Made by a program: the position numbers and the translations under genes. Under the pieces are notes generated by a model that saw only the letters and a program-made list of their open reading frames with translations, had not been told where the DNA came from and did not search any database. A stretch of 64,000 nucleotides of DNA from AC-38 sp033856025. GTDB lineage: Bacteria > Actinomycetota > Thermoleophilia > Solirubrobacterales > Solirubrobacteraceae. Every line of letters begins with the position of its first letter. The first letter of the stretch is position 1. This document shows, one piece after another, positions 25,410-33,435 of this stretch. The DNA is taken from assembly GCA_033856025.1 (NCBI GenBank), contig JAWVFQ010000026.1, positions 37,252 through 101,251 of the forward strand, written 5' to 3'.

Positions 25410-27007
25410 TGCCCGTACCGGCTCGCCGTCGCGTCAATCTGCCCCTGGTAGTGGCTGCCCAGCTCCTGGTGCCCGTAGGGCCGCTCCGCCGGGGCGTCGA
25501 GCGACATGAACGACAGCTGCGCGATCGGCAGGTCGTGGTAGAGGCGGATCGGGATGCGGGTCAAATTCGCCAGCTCCAGCGTCAGCGTGCCCTTCCAGCC
25601 AGGATCGCAGAACCCCGCGGTGGCGTGGACGATGAGCCCGAGGCGGCCGAGCGAGCTGTTGTGGGTGCGGATGTAGGACCGCGTGATCAGGAAGACGCCG
25701 CGCGGCGACTCGACCTTGATGCATCGCACCGGAACGCTCTCCACCGGCTCTACCGCGACGATGGAGCGCGCCAGCTTGAACCGTCCAGCGCGCTTCTGGC
25801 GCTGGAGCTTGCGCGGCAGGCGGAACACCGGCCGGTCCGGGGTGAAGCAGACCTCCCACTTGGGTCCGCGGTCCTTGCCGTTCAGCCACGCGGTCTTGCG
25901 GGCCGTCCTCGGCTTGAACCCCAGGCTCGCGACCAGCTCGTGGTACTGGTCGGCGAGACGCAGGCTCGTCGTCGTCAGCTCGCAGCGCCCGATCGCGTCG
26001 ACGTAGCCGTCGGTGTCCATCAGGCCCTCGAGAAGGGCCTGGCGCTGGGCGACGCTCGCGCGCATGTAGACCAGGGGTATGTGCTTGTTGCCGAGGAGGT
26101 TGGTATTGCGCAGGCGGCTGGACAGGGACCCGTTGCGGCTGTAGCGCCCCGTCGCCGGATCGCGGGTGTGACCCTCGCCGCCGACGCGGTACGCGAGCGG
26201 ACTCGTAGCCGGGGCGACGCCGCAGCCCTCGCGCTGGAGCTCGCGCAGGATCGGGTCGTCGATCGAGGTGATCTCGGACTTGGTGCTGGTGCCGTCTCCG
26301 ATCCAGGCGCCGAGGACGTAGGGCGGGATCGGGAGGTCGCGGTCCTCGTGCTCGACGGGAGGCGCCAGGTCGACGTGGTGGTTGTACTCCTGCGCGCTGT
26401 ACTTCAGGGTCCGCTCGATCTCGGCGGTCGTGACGACTCGCGGCGGGTCGCCGCGACGGCGGTCGTTCTTGGTCCGCGTCTCCCACTGATGGGCGACGTC
26501 GGCGATCACCGTCTCGCCGTCGGAGAAGCGAAGGCGCCGGCAGGGCCGGTCGTGCATCGGCGGCGTCACGGCGACGATCCGCGTCGGCCGCCCGTCCGCG
26601 TCGAAGACCTCGTCGCCCACCTCCAGGTCGCCCATCCGGACGAACCCCTCCGGCGTCGGGACCGGCGTGTCGAGCGCCAGCGCCTTGCCTTCGATCCTCG
26701 CCACGATGTCGTCCGGGAGCTCCACCCATTCCCGGGTGCGGCCGAGGGCGAATTCTCCGGGATGGATGACGAAGGGCTCGTCGCCGCTGACCTTGACCTC
26801 CTCGGTCAGGTTGGACGGCGGGTCGCGCAGGTCGATCGCGGAGGCGCGGTGGTTATGGAACACGCGGAAGGAGTCGCCCAGACGCAGGTCCACGCTGGCC
26901 GGCTGGACGAGGTCGGGGTCCCAGGGGTCGATCCGGATCCGGCCCGCCTCGACGAGGCGGCGGATCGTCCCGTCCGAGAGGACCGACGTGGGCGCGCGGT
27001 CGTTCAT
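25406..27007 (-). CDS. dcd: dCTP deaminase interrupted by an intein
   Basis: The 533-codon frame encodes a 191-residue dCTP deaminase split after residue 108. The N-part (1-108) has DGTIRRLVEAGRIRIDPWD and PASVDLRLGD. The C-part (451-533) has SSLGRLGLIVHATAGFCDPGWKG and HPYGHQ/YQGQ-like segments. The intein (109-450) sits exactly in the conserved GK/SSLxR active-site motif. After splicing the enzyme would convert dCTP to dUTP. The TAGFCDPG segment resembles the mycobacterial bifunctional deaminase/dUTPase, so dUMP may be the product. ATG 27007 is the start, and the stop overlaps the PRC-like gene. Without splicing the active site would be broken, so dTTP supply may depend on the intein. Confidence 0.95.
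   Translation of the reverse strand: MNDRAPTSVLSDGTIRRLVEAGRIRIDPWDPDLVQPASVDLRLGDSFRVFHNHRASAIDLRDPPSNLTEEVKVSGDEPFVIHPGEFALGRTREWVELPDDIVARIEGKALALDTPVPTPEGFVRMGDLEVGDEVFDADGRPTRIVAVTPPMHDRPCRRLRFSDGETVIADVAHQWETRTKNDRRRGDPPRVVTTAEIERTLKYSAQEYNHHVDLAPPVEHEDRDLPIPPYVLGAWIGDGTSTKSEITSIDDPILRELQREGCGVAPATSPLAYRVGGEGHTRDPATGRYSRNGSLSSRLRNTNLLGNKHIPLVYMRASVAQRQALLEGLMDTDGYVDAIGRCELTTTSLRLADQYHELVASLGFKPRTARKTAWLNGKDRGPKWEVCFTPDRPVFRLPRKLQRQKRAGRFKLARSIVAVEPVESVPVRCIKVESPRGVFLITRSYIRTHNSSLGRLGLIVHATAGFCDPGWKGTLTLELANLTRIPIRLYHDLPIAQLSFMSLDAPAERPYGHQELGSHYQGQIDATASRYGQ
25658..26683 (-). mobile_element. Intein with LAGLIDADG endonuclease in dcd, class 3 features
   Basis: Host residues 109-450 (342 aa) form the intein. 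It starts ALALDTPVPTPEGF, so position 1 is Ala instead of Cys/Ser. It ends TH-N before host Ser451. Block B reads ADVAHQWET with His173 and Trp175, block F reads VRCIKV with Cys429, and block G has Thr448 before His449-Asn450. Ala1 with this Trp/Cys/Thr set is the signature of class 3 inteins, in which the block-F Cys replaces the first residue as nucleophile. PYVLGAWIGDGT and LLEGLMDTDGYV are the two LAGLIDADG motifs, so the homing endonuclease looks intact. Confidence 0.93.
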
Positions 27008-27037
27008 CGCGCGAAGTCTCTCAGGACGGCGCGACGA

Positions 27038-27304
27038 TCAGTGCTCGAGCAGGCGGGCGCGCGCGGCGGTGGTCCGCACGCGGGGCGGCGAGGCCGGCAG
27101 CGGGGCGCCGTGCGGGTCGCGGCGGCGCGGGCCGCGGCGCGGCGGGGTGCGGGGGTGGCGGGGTCGCGGGCGGTCCTTGACGCCGCCGTCGCCGGGGGCC
27201 TCGGCGACGTCGGGCGTCGCCCTCACGGCCCACCACACGATCCACAGCAGCGCGATGATCGGGATCTTCAGCGCGACCATCAGGTATACGAAGGTCCACC
27301 CCAC
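27038..27304 (-). CDS. Small single-helix membrane protein with a Pro/Arg-rich tail
   Basis: GTG 27304 starts an 88-residue product with one N-terminal membrane helix (about 3-28, VYLMVALKIPIIALLWIVWWAV). A cytoplasmic tail very rich in Pro and Arg follows. The overlapping frame at 27021-27299 lacks a helix and is rejected. It lies 30 bases upstream of dcd on the same strand. The function is unknown. Confidence 0.6.
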   Translation of the reverse strand: MGWTFVYLMVALKIPIIALLWIVWWAVRATPDVAEAPGDGGVKDRPRPRHPRTPPRRGPRRRDPHGAPLPASPPRVRTTAARARLLEH

Positions 27305-27335
27305 GCGGCGAGCCTACCCGGCCGCCTCGCGCTTG

Positions 27336-27962
27336 TCACTCCAGTATCGGGGCGACCACGCGGCGCGCCACCTCGCGCAGCGCGGTCTCATCGCCGAGCG
27401 GCAGCGCGCTGTCCTGGATGAGCACGAAGGAGAAGGCCAGCCGCACGAGGACCTCGGCCGCCTCGTCGACCGCCGCCGGGCCCAGGACGCCCGCCCGCTG
27501 GGAGGCGTGCAGGCGCGCCGCGACGAAGCCCCGGGCGGCGGCGAAGATCGCGCCGCCGTCGGCGGTCAGCACGGCGAGGACGCTCTCGGGCTCCACGCGC
27601 GCGAGGCGGTTCAGCAGCGGGTGCTCGCGCGCGATGCGCAGCGCGGTGACGAAGCCCTCGACCACCTGGTCGGCCACCGGGGCGTCCGGCGCGGCCGCGG
27701 CGTCCATCTGCTCCAGGCAGCGCCGGCACTCGCGCACGGCCAGCGCCTCCACCAGCGCGGACCGGCTGCCGAAGCGCCGGTAGACGGTCATGCGCCCGAC
27801 GCCGGCGCGGCGCGCGACGTCCTCCATCGAGAGGTGGCGCAGGCCCGAGGCGGCGGCCAGCTCCAGGGCGGCGTCCAGGACCCGCTCGCTCGTCGCGTCG
27901 TCGGGCGGCGACACGCGCGGGTCCAGCGCGAGGGCGATGACGGCGGCGGGCTCGGCGGCCAC
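27336..27962 (-). CDS. TetR family transcriptional regulator
   Basis: The 208-residue protein has a TetR DNA-binding domain at about residues 22-70: ERVLDAALELAAASGLRHLSMEDVARRAGVGRMTVYRRFGSRSALVEAL contains the helix-turn-helix. The C-terminal ligand-binding domain is all-helical and not recognisable further. GTG 27962 is the start. It lies 44 bases downstream of the DUF2236 gene on the same strand, so they form an operon. The GTGGTAC inverted repeats in front of DUF2236 are its likely operator. Confidence 0.9.
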   Translation of the reverse strand: MAAEPAAVIALALDPRVSPPDDATSERVLDAALELAAASGLRHLSMEDVARRAGVGRMTVYRRFGSRSALVEALAVRECRRCLEQMDAAAAPDAPVADQVVEGFVTALRIAREHPLLNRLARVEPESVLAVLTADGGAIFAAARGFVAARLHASQRAGVLGPAAVDEAAEVLVRLAFSFVLIQDSALPLGDETALREVARRVVAPILE

Positions 27963-28006
27963 GGTTCAGGCCGCGGGATCGGAGACGGCGCCGGACGCGG
28001 CGGACA

Positions 28007-28933
28007 TCAGGCCGTGGGGCTCGCCATGGTCACGTCCAGCCTCGCGTGCGTCTCGGCCCCGGCGACCTCGCCGCGCTCCAGCGCCTCGTGGCGCCAGCGC
28101 ACGTAGTTGGGGCCGGTGTTGCGCAGCGCGGCCGGCAGCAGCGGCGTCGCCGCGCGCGACGCGCGGCACAAGGCCCGGAACTCCAGCTCCTGCGTCCGGG
28201 TCCAGTCCAGGCCGAAGCGCCGGCGCAGCGCGGCGGGCAGCAGTCCGACCGTGGCCAGGGCGCCCAGTCGCGCCATCGGCACGCGCGCCACCCGCCAGGC
28301 GCCCTCGCCGAGCCCCGGGACCGGCGGCGCGGCGGGCTTCGTCAGGGTGCGCAGGACGCCGTGGACGACCGCGTTGTCCTCCAGGCGCTCGGCCACCATC
28401 GCGTCGAAGTAGTCGCGAAAGCCCGCCCACGTCTCGGGCAGGTCGCGGTCGCGCACGCCCACCATCCGCCCCAGCCGGCGCCATCCGTCGTAGAAGCGCT
28501 GCACCGTGTCGGGGCGCATCGGGCGTCCGAACGCGCGGTGTCCGTCCACGATCGACTGGGCCAGCGTGGCGTGCACCCAGGCGTAGGCCTCGGGCTCCAG
28601 CGCGTGGTAGCGCGTCCCGTCCGGGCGCTCGCCGCGGATGCGCTTGTGCAGGTCGCGCACCCGGCGCCCCGTCGCGGCGGCCAGCGCCGGGCCGCCGTAG
28701 ACCATCACGTAGGTGTAGTCCAGCGTGCGCAGCAGGCGGCCCCACGGGTCCTCGGCGTAGTTGGAGTGCTCGCCCACTCCGGCGCCGACGGTGGGGTGGG
28801 AGACCTGGAGGATCAGCGCGTAGCCGGCGCCCGACAGCAGCCGCGCGTCCCCCGCGTAGCGCCAGACCGTCGAGCCGGGCCGGGGGACCAGCTCGGCGAC
28901 CTCCTCCTCGGACGGCAGGACGGGCGCGGTCAT
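28007..28933 (-). CDS. DUF2236 / MpaB-like oxygenase family protein
   Basis: ATG 28933 gives a 308-residue protein of the MpaB/latex-clearing-protein-like family. PGSTVWRYAGDARLLSGAGYALILQVSHPTVGAGVGEHSNY is the typical N-terminal block, followed by DPWGRLLRTLDYTYVMVYG, LHKRIRGERPDG and EPEAYAWVHATLAQSIVD. Known relatives bind b-type heme and cleave or hydroxylate hydrophobic substrates such as rubber or mycophenolate precursors; here the substrate is unknown. It is upstream of tetR and divergent from the mce operon, so control by the same operator could link it to lipid uptake (inference). Confidence 0.87.
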   Translation of the reverse strand: MTAPVLPSEEEVAELVPRPGSTVWRYAGDARLLSGAGYALILQVSHPTVGAGVGEHSNYAEDPWGRLLRTLDYTYVMVYGGPALAAATGRRVRDLHKRIRGERPDGTRYHALEPEAYAWVHATLAQSIVDGHRAFGRPMRPDTVQRFYDGWRRLGRMVGVRDRDLPETWAGFRDYFDAMVAERLEDNAVVHGVLRTLTKPAAPPVPGLGEGAWRVARVPMARLGALATVGLLPAALRRRFGLDWTRTQELEFRALCRASRAATPLLPAALRNTGPNYVRWRHEALERGEVAGAETHARLDVTMASPTA

Positions 28934-28973
28934 GTGGTACACGTGGTACGCAAGACGGCTCGACCGTACCACA
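28933..28973. promoter_or_regulatory. Candidate TetR operator (GTGGTAC repeats)
   Basis: TGTGGTAC (28933-28940) and CGTGGTAC (28942-28949) are direct repeats, and GTACCACA (28966-28973) is the exact inverse of the first. The inverted arms have centres 33 bases apart, about three helical turns. The site overlaps the DUF2236 start and lies 97 bases before the divergent mce operon. Its position fits autoregulation by the TetR protein encoded downstream. Confidence 0.6.
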
Positions 28974-29069
28974 GGTCACCGGCCACCACCACTGCGACGC
29001 GCGTGCCGGGCCGCCCGGTAGCTTGCGCGCAGGGGAGGCAGACGTGGGGCATTTGCGGGGAGAGCGAAG

Positions 29070-29876
29070 TTGAGCACGCCGATCGCCGGTCGTCTCCTGC
29101 TGCCCCTGCGGCGGCTGCTGGACGACATCGGATCGATGTGCGTGCTCACGGGCAAGACGCTCGTCTCGGCCCTGCGCCCGCCGTACAGCTACGGCAACGA
29201 GTTCGTGGCGCAGTTCATGTTCGCCCTGCGCCTGGCCTGGTTCCCGATGATCGTCACCTCGGTGGCGCTGGCCTACGGGCCGTCGGGGATCCAGGCGGCC
29301 AACTTCCTCGTCCTGTTCGGCGCGCTGGACCGCCTGGGCGGCCTGTTCGTGCTGGCGGTCATCCGCGAGTTCGCGCCGCTGGTGTGCGCGGTCGTGATGG
29401 CCGGCGTGGCCGGCACCGCCATCTGCGCCGACCTGGGCGCGCGCAAGATCCGCGAGGAGCTCGACGCGCTGATGGTGCTCGGCGTCGACCCGGTGAAGAA
29501 CCTGGTGGTCCCGCGCTTCCTGGCGCTGATGGTCGTCACCGGCCTGTTCGACATCTACGCCCTGATCTTCGGGACGCTCGGCGGGATCCTGGTGACGATC
29601 GTCCACGGCGCGCCGATCGGCGGCTTCTTCGCCACCTACTTCACCAACGCCACGACCACGGAGCTGTGGGGCTCGCTGCTCAAGACGGTGATCTTCGGCG
29701 CGATCATCGCCATCGTCTGCTGCTACAAGGGCATGACCGCATCGGGTGGGCCCGAGGGCGTGGGGCGGTCGGTGAACCAGGCCGTGGTCATCGCCTTCCT
29801 GGCGATCGGCGCCTTCAACTACGTCTTCACGCAGGGGCTGCTCGCCACCCACCCCGAGCTCTCGACGGTGCGATGA
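29070..29876 (+). CDS. MlaE/YrbE-type ABC permease, first subunit of the mce operon
   Basis: The 268-residue membrane protein has about six helices. It carries the MlaE signature REFAPLVCAVVMAGVAGTAICADLGARKIREELDAL (about 95-130), with GVDPVKNLVVPRFLA after it and a C-terminal CCYKGMTASGGPEGVGRSVNQAVV segment. Two such permeases and an ATPase drive lipid import through MCE proteins. TTG 29070 is the start with GGGGAGAGCGAAG upstream. It is the first gene of the operon, and its stop overlaps the second permease's ATG as ATGA. Confidence 0.95.
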   Translation: MSTPIAGRLLLPLRRLLDDIGSMCVLTGKTLVSALRPPYSYGNEFVAQFMFALRLAWFPMIVTSVALAYGPSGIQAANFLVLFGALDRLGGLFVLAVIREFAPLVCAVVMAGVAGTAICADLGARKIREELDALMVLGVDPVKNLVVPRFLALMVVTGLFDIYALIFGTLGGILVTIVHGAPIGGFFATYFTNATTTELWGSLLKTVIFGAIIAIVCCYKGMTASGGPEGVGRSVNQAVVIAFLAIGAFNYVFTQGLLATHPELSTVR

Positions 29877-30670
29877 CGCGGCTGGCCCTCCTGCCGCGCG
29901 ACGGCCTCGAGGCGTTCGGACAGCTCGTGCGCTTCTCCCTGCGCGTGGCCGGCGGCGTGTTCAGTGGCCGCGTCTTCCGCTTCACCGGCGAGGTCCTGCG
30001 CCAGGCCGGCATCCTCATCCTCGGGTCCGTCTTCATCATCCTGCTGCTGGTCTTCATCCTCGGCCTGCAGTGCGGGATCGAGGGCGCCTACGGCAGCGAG
30101 ACCGTCGGTTCGCCCTCCTTCGCCGGCGCCTTCACGGCCCTGTGCGACCTGAGGGAGGTCACGCCCTACGCCTTCGGCTACATGATGGCCGCGAAGGTGG
30201 GGACCGGGTTCGTGGCCGAGCTGGGGTCCATGCGGATCTCCGAGGAGATCGACGCCCTGGAGGTCATGGGGTTCGACTCCATGGTCTACCTGTGCTCGAC
30301 GCGCCTGCTGGGCATGTGGCTGGTGCTCCCCTTCGTGTACATCGCCGCGGTGGCGGCCGGGTTCTTCGCCTCCTACGTGGCCGTCGTCGTGCAGATCGGA
30401 AAGGTGTCGGCCGGCGGCTACTTCCAGATCTTCTGGCAGTTCCAGGACCCGCTCGACCTCGTCTACTCCTCGCTCAAGGCGATGGCGATGGCCACGTTCG
30501 TGGTCGTGGTCGGCTGCTACTACGGCTACACCGCGTCGGGCGGCCCGGCCGGGGTGGGCGCGGCGACCGCCAAGTCGATGGTGGTGAACATCATCGGGAT
30601 CCACGCGATCGGCCTGGTGGGCACGCAGTTGTTCTGGGGTGGAAACGCGCGCTCGCCGATCGGGGGCTGA
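29873..30670 (+). CDS. MlaE/YrbE-type ABC permease, second subunit
   Basis: The 265-residue protein is the YrbEB partner: LRQAGILILGSVFIILLLVFILGLQCG is the first helix, EVTPYAFGYMMAAKVGTGFVAELGSMRISEEIDALEVMGFDSM is the coupling region, and YYGYTASGGPAGVGAATAKSMV is the matching C-terminal segment. It pairs with the first permease in the membrane. ATG 29873 overlaps the previous stop (ATGA), and the following MCE gene starts with GTG directly after its TGA, so all are translationally coupled. Confidence 0.95.
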   Translation: MTRLALLPRDGLEAFGQLVRFSLRVAGGVFSGRVFRFTGEVLRQAGILILGSVFIILLLVFILGLQCGIEGAYGSETVGSPSFAGAFTALCDLREVTPYAFGYMMAAKVGTGFVAELGSMRISEEIDALEVMGFDSMVYLCSTRLLGMWLVLPFVYIAAVAAGFFASYVAVVVQIGKVSAGGYFQIFWQFQDPLDLVYSSLKAMAMATFVVVVGCYYGYTASGGPAGVGAATAKSMVVNIIGIHAIGLVGTQLFWGGNARSPIGG

Positions 30671-32005
30671 GTGCCGACCGCGCACCCCACCAGCGCGACC
30701 GCCCGCATCGCCGGCGTGGCCGCGCTCGTGATCGCCGTCGTCGTGACGGCGGCGGTCGTGCTGCGCTCGGACCCTCAGTACACGATCCGCGCCCGCTTCG
30801 TGGACGCCGGGCAGCTGGTCAAGGGCAACGAGGTCCAGGTCGGGGGGCGGACGATCGGCAGCGTCTCCGACCTGGTCCTGACGAACGACAACCAGGCGCT
30901 GGTCGTGATGAAGATCAGCGATCGGGAGTTCCGTCCGCTGCACGAGGGCACGGTGGCGCAAATCCGCCAGGTCGGCCTCTCCGGCGTGGCCAACCGGTTC
31001 GTCGAGCTCACGCCCGGGCGCCCGACGTCGCGCGCGCTGCGCGACGGGGCCACGCTGGCGACCAGCGACACGCGGCCGATCGTCGACCTCGACTCCGTGC
31101 TCAACGCTCTGGACCCGCGCACGCGCGCGAGCCTGCAGCGGGTCATCCGGCTCAGCTCGGGAGCCTTCGCCGGGCGCGCGGGCGACGCCAACCGGGCGCT
31201 GGGCTACCTCAACCCGGCGCTGAGCCAGGTCTCCGGCCTGGCCGAGGAGCTGGGCCGCGACGAGGTCGCGCTGCGCGAGCTGGTCGGCTCGGCCGCCACG
31301 GTGTCCAGCGCGGTGGCCGCGCGCGAGGGCGACCTCGAGGGTGCGGTCACCAGCACCGCGGTGACGCTGCGCGCGCTGGCCGGGGAGCGCGGTGCCCTGG
31401 AGGACGTCCTGGCCCGCGCGCCGGGCGTGCTGGACCAGGCCCGGCCCACGCTCGCGCGGCTGCGCCGGACGCTCGCCGTGGTCCGCCCGGCGCTGCGCGA
31501 CGCGCGCCCGGCCGCGGCGCCGCTGGCCCGCGTGGTGCGCGTCCTGCCGCGGGCGGCGCGGCGCTCGACGCCGCTGGTCATCGAGCTGCGCCGCCTGCTG
31601 CCGGCGCTGCGCCGCACGCTGGCCGAGATGCCCGCCCTGTCCCGCGAGCTGGTGCCGATCATCCAGTCCACGACGCGTGCGGCCGGCGGCTTCCTGCCCA
31701 TCTTCGCCGGCCTGCGCCCGTACGCGCCCGACCTGGTCGCCGGCCTCTACAACGGCTTCGGCGGCGTCACGGCCGGCTACTACGACGCCAACGGCCACTA
31801 CTCGCGCATCGCGGAGGAGTGGGGCGCGGGCGCGCTGCCCGGGATCGGCGCGGCGTTCCCCATCCCGCAGGTGGGCGGGCTGACCGGCTACCGGACCGGC
31901 CTGGACGCCCGCTGCCCGGGCGCGGCGGTCGAGCCGGCGCCCGACGGGTCCAACCCCTGGGTGCCCGACCCCACGCTGTGCGACCCCGGGGACTCGCACC
32001 GGTGA
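30671..32005 (+). CDS. MCE family protein 1 (MceA position)
   Basis: The 444-residue protein has an N-terminal membrane anchor (about 10-31), then the MCE/MlaD beta-barrel domain (about 36-120) with FVDAGQLVKGNEVQVGGRTIGSV and IRQVGLSGVANRFVELTPG. A long Ala/Leu/Arg-rich helical region follows (about 130-340), which in Mce proteins forms the tube spanning the periplasm, and a cysteine-containing tail ends the protein. It is an extracytoplasmic lipid-binding subunit. Start GTG 30671 abuts the permease stop. It is the first of six MCE genes. Confidence 0.93.
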   Translation: MPTAHPTSATARIAGVAALVIAVVVTAAVVLRSDPQYTIRARFVDAGQLVKGNEVQVGGRTIGSVSDLVLTNDNQALVVMKISDREFRPLHEGTVAQIRQVGLSGVANRFVELTPGRPTSRALRDGATLATSDTRPIVDLDSVLNALDPRTRASLQRVIRLSSGAFAGRAGDANRALGYLNPALSQVSGLAEELGRDEVALRELVGSAATVSSAVAAREGDLEGAVTSTAVTLRALAGERGALEDVLARAPGVLDQARPTLARLRRTLAVVRPALRDARPAAAPLARVVRVLPRAARRSTPLVIELRRLLPALRRTLAEMPALSRELVPIIQSTTRAAGGFLPIFAGLRPYAPDLVAGLYNGFGGVTAGYYDANGHYSRIAEEWGAGALPGIGAAFPIPQVGGLTGYRTGLDARCPGAAVEPAPDGSNPWVPDPTLCDPGDSHR

Positions 32006-33435
32006 GGCGCCTGGCCGCTCTGGCCCTGCTGGCCGCGCTGGGGCCGGCCGTCGCGCTGCTGCCCGGCTCGGGGGCGCGCGGCGACTCCACCTACCGCGTC
32101 GACGTGGTGTTCGACACGGCGAAGGGCATCATCCCCGGGCAGCTGGTGAAGATCGCCGGCGCGCGCGTGGGCAAGGTCCGCGACGTCACGCTGACGCCGG
32201 ACTACCGCGCGCGCATCCACCTGGAGGTCGAGCGGCGCTTCGCGCCCTTCCGCACCGACGCGAGCTGCGCCATCCAGCCCGAGGGCCTGCTGGCCGAGAA
32301 CTTCGTGCAGTGCGACCCGGGCAGCCCGGCCGGGCGCGAGCTGCGCGGCACCGGCGGCCACGCGCCCACCGTCCCGGTGTCGCGGACGGCCACGCCGGTA
32401 AGCCTCAACGACCTCTTCGACATCTGGAACGTCCCGACGCGCGAGCGGCTGACCGTGCTGGTCAACGAGCTCGGGATCTCGGTGGCCGGGCGCGGCGAGG
32501 ACCTCAACGAGGTGCTGCGCCGCACCAACCCCGCGCTGAGCCAGGCGCGCCGCGTCCTGGCCATCCTGGACCGCCAGCGCACGCAGCTGGCCGGCGCCGT
32601 CGGCTCGACGGACCGCGTGATCTCGCAGCTGGCGGCCCGCCGCGAGCGGGTGCAGGCGTTCCTGTCCGCCGCGGCCCGGGTGACGTCGCAGACGGCGGCG
32701 CATCGCGGGGCGCTGGCCGAGGGCGTCCGCCGGCTGCCCCCGCTGCTGCTGGCGGCGCGGCCGGCGCTGGCGCGTCTGGACGCGCTGGCGGCCGGCGGGA
32801 CCCCGCTGCTGCGCGAGCTGCGCGTCGCCGCGCCCGACGTCAACCGCCTCGTGGCCGGCCTGGAGCCCTTCGCCCGCGCCGGGACGCCGGCCATCCGCGC
32901 GCTGGAGGGCCCGCTGCGCACCGGGCGCCGGGTGGCGGTCCGGTCGCGGCCGGTGATCCACGAGATCCGCCGCTTCACCACGGCCGCCAAGCCGGTGGCG
33001 CCGCTGTTCTCCTCGCTGTTCGTCAACTCGCGCGACCGCGGGTTCATCGAGAACGCGCTGAAGTTCGTCTACGTCGCCGGGGCGGCGAGCGCGCGGTTCG
33101 ACCGCTACTCCCACATCCTGCCGTCGCACCTGATCTTCAACCCGTGCGCGCGCTACTCGCAGGCGCCGGTGGCGGGTTGCAACTCCAACTACTCCGCAGC
33201 GAGCGCGCCCGCCGCCCGCGCGCGGGGGCGTGCGGTCCGGCCGGGCCGCGCCGCGCTGCCCGCGCCGGTGGCGCGGACGGCTCCGCCCGCGCACGGGCCC
33301 ACGGCGCCGGCCGCTCCCTCGGCCCCCGCCCCGGGCAGCATCGGCGCGCTGCTGGACGACGTGCTGCGCCAGGTGACGCGCCCGACGCCCTCCGACCGCA
33401 GCCTCCAGGACATCGCGGGGTACCTGCTGCGATGA
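32002..33435 (+). CDS. MCE family protein 2
   Basis: GTG 32002 overlaps the previous TGA (GTGA) and gives 477 residues. A short hydrophobic N-terminus (RRLAALALLAALGPAVALL) leads into an MCE domain (about 30-115) with VVFDTAKGIIPGQLVKIAGARVGKV and CAIQPEGLLAENFVQCDPG. A helical region runs to about 340, then a segment with ALKFVYVAGAAS, a Cys-containing LIFNPCARYS and a Pro/Ala-rich tail. The N-terminus could be a signal anchor or be cleaved. The role is as a tube subunit of the lipid transporter. Confidence 0.92.
   Translation: MRRLAALALLAALGPAVALLPGSGARGDSTYRVDVVFDTAKGIIPGQLVKIAGARVGKVRDVTLTPDYRARIHLEVERRFAPFRTDASCAIQPEGLLAENFVQCDPGSPAGRELRGTGGHAPTVPVSRTATPVSLNDLFDIWNVPTRERLTVLVNELGISVAGRGEDLNEVLRRTNPALSQARRVLAILDRQRTQLAGAVGSTDRVISQLAARRERVQAFLSAAARVTSQTAAHRGALAEGVRRLPPLLLAARPALARLDALAAGGTPLLRELRVAAPDVNRLVAGLEPFARAGTPAIRALEGPLRTGRRVAVRSRPVIHEIRRFTTAAKPVAPLFSSLFVNSRDRGFIENALKFVYVAGAASARFDRYSHILPSHLIFNPCARYSQAPVAGCNSNYSAASAPAARARGRAVRPGRAALPAPVARTAPPAHGPTAPAAPSAPAPGSIGALLDDVLRQVTRPTPSDRSLQDIAGYLLR

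Noticed and set aside
27021..27299. 92-codon minus-strand frame overlapping the small membrane protein gene
   Set aside because: The alternative frame (27038-27304) has a clear membrane helix and better start context. This one is only charged and Pro/Arg-rich.
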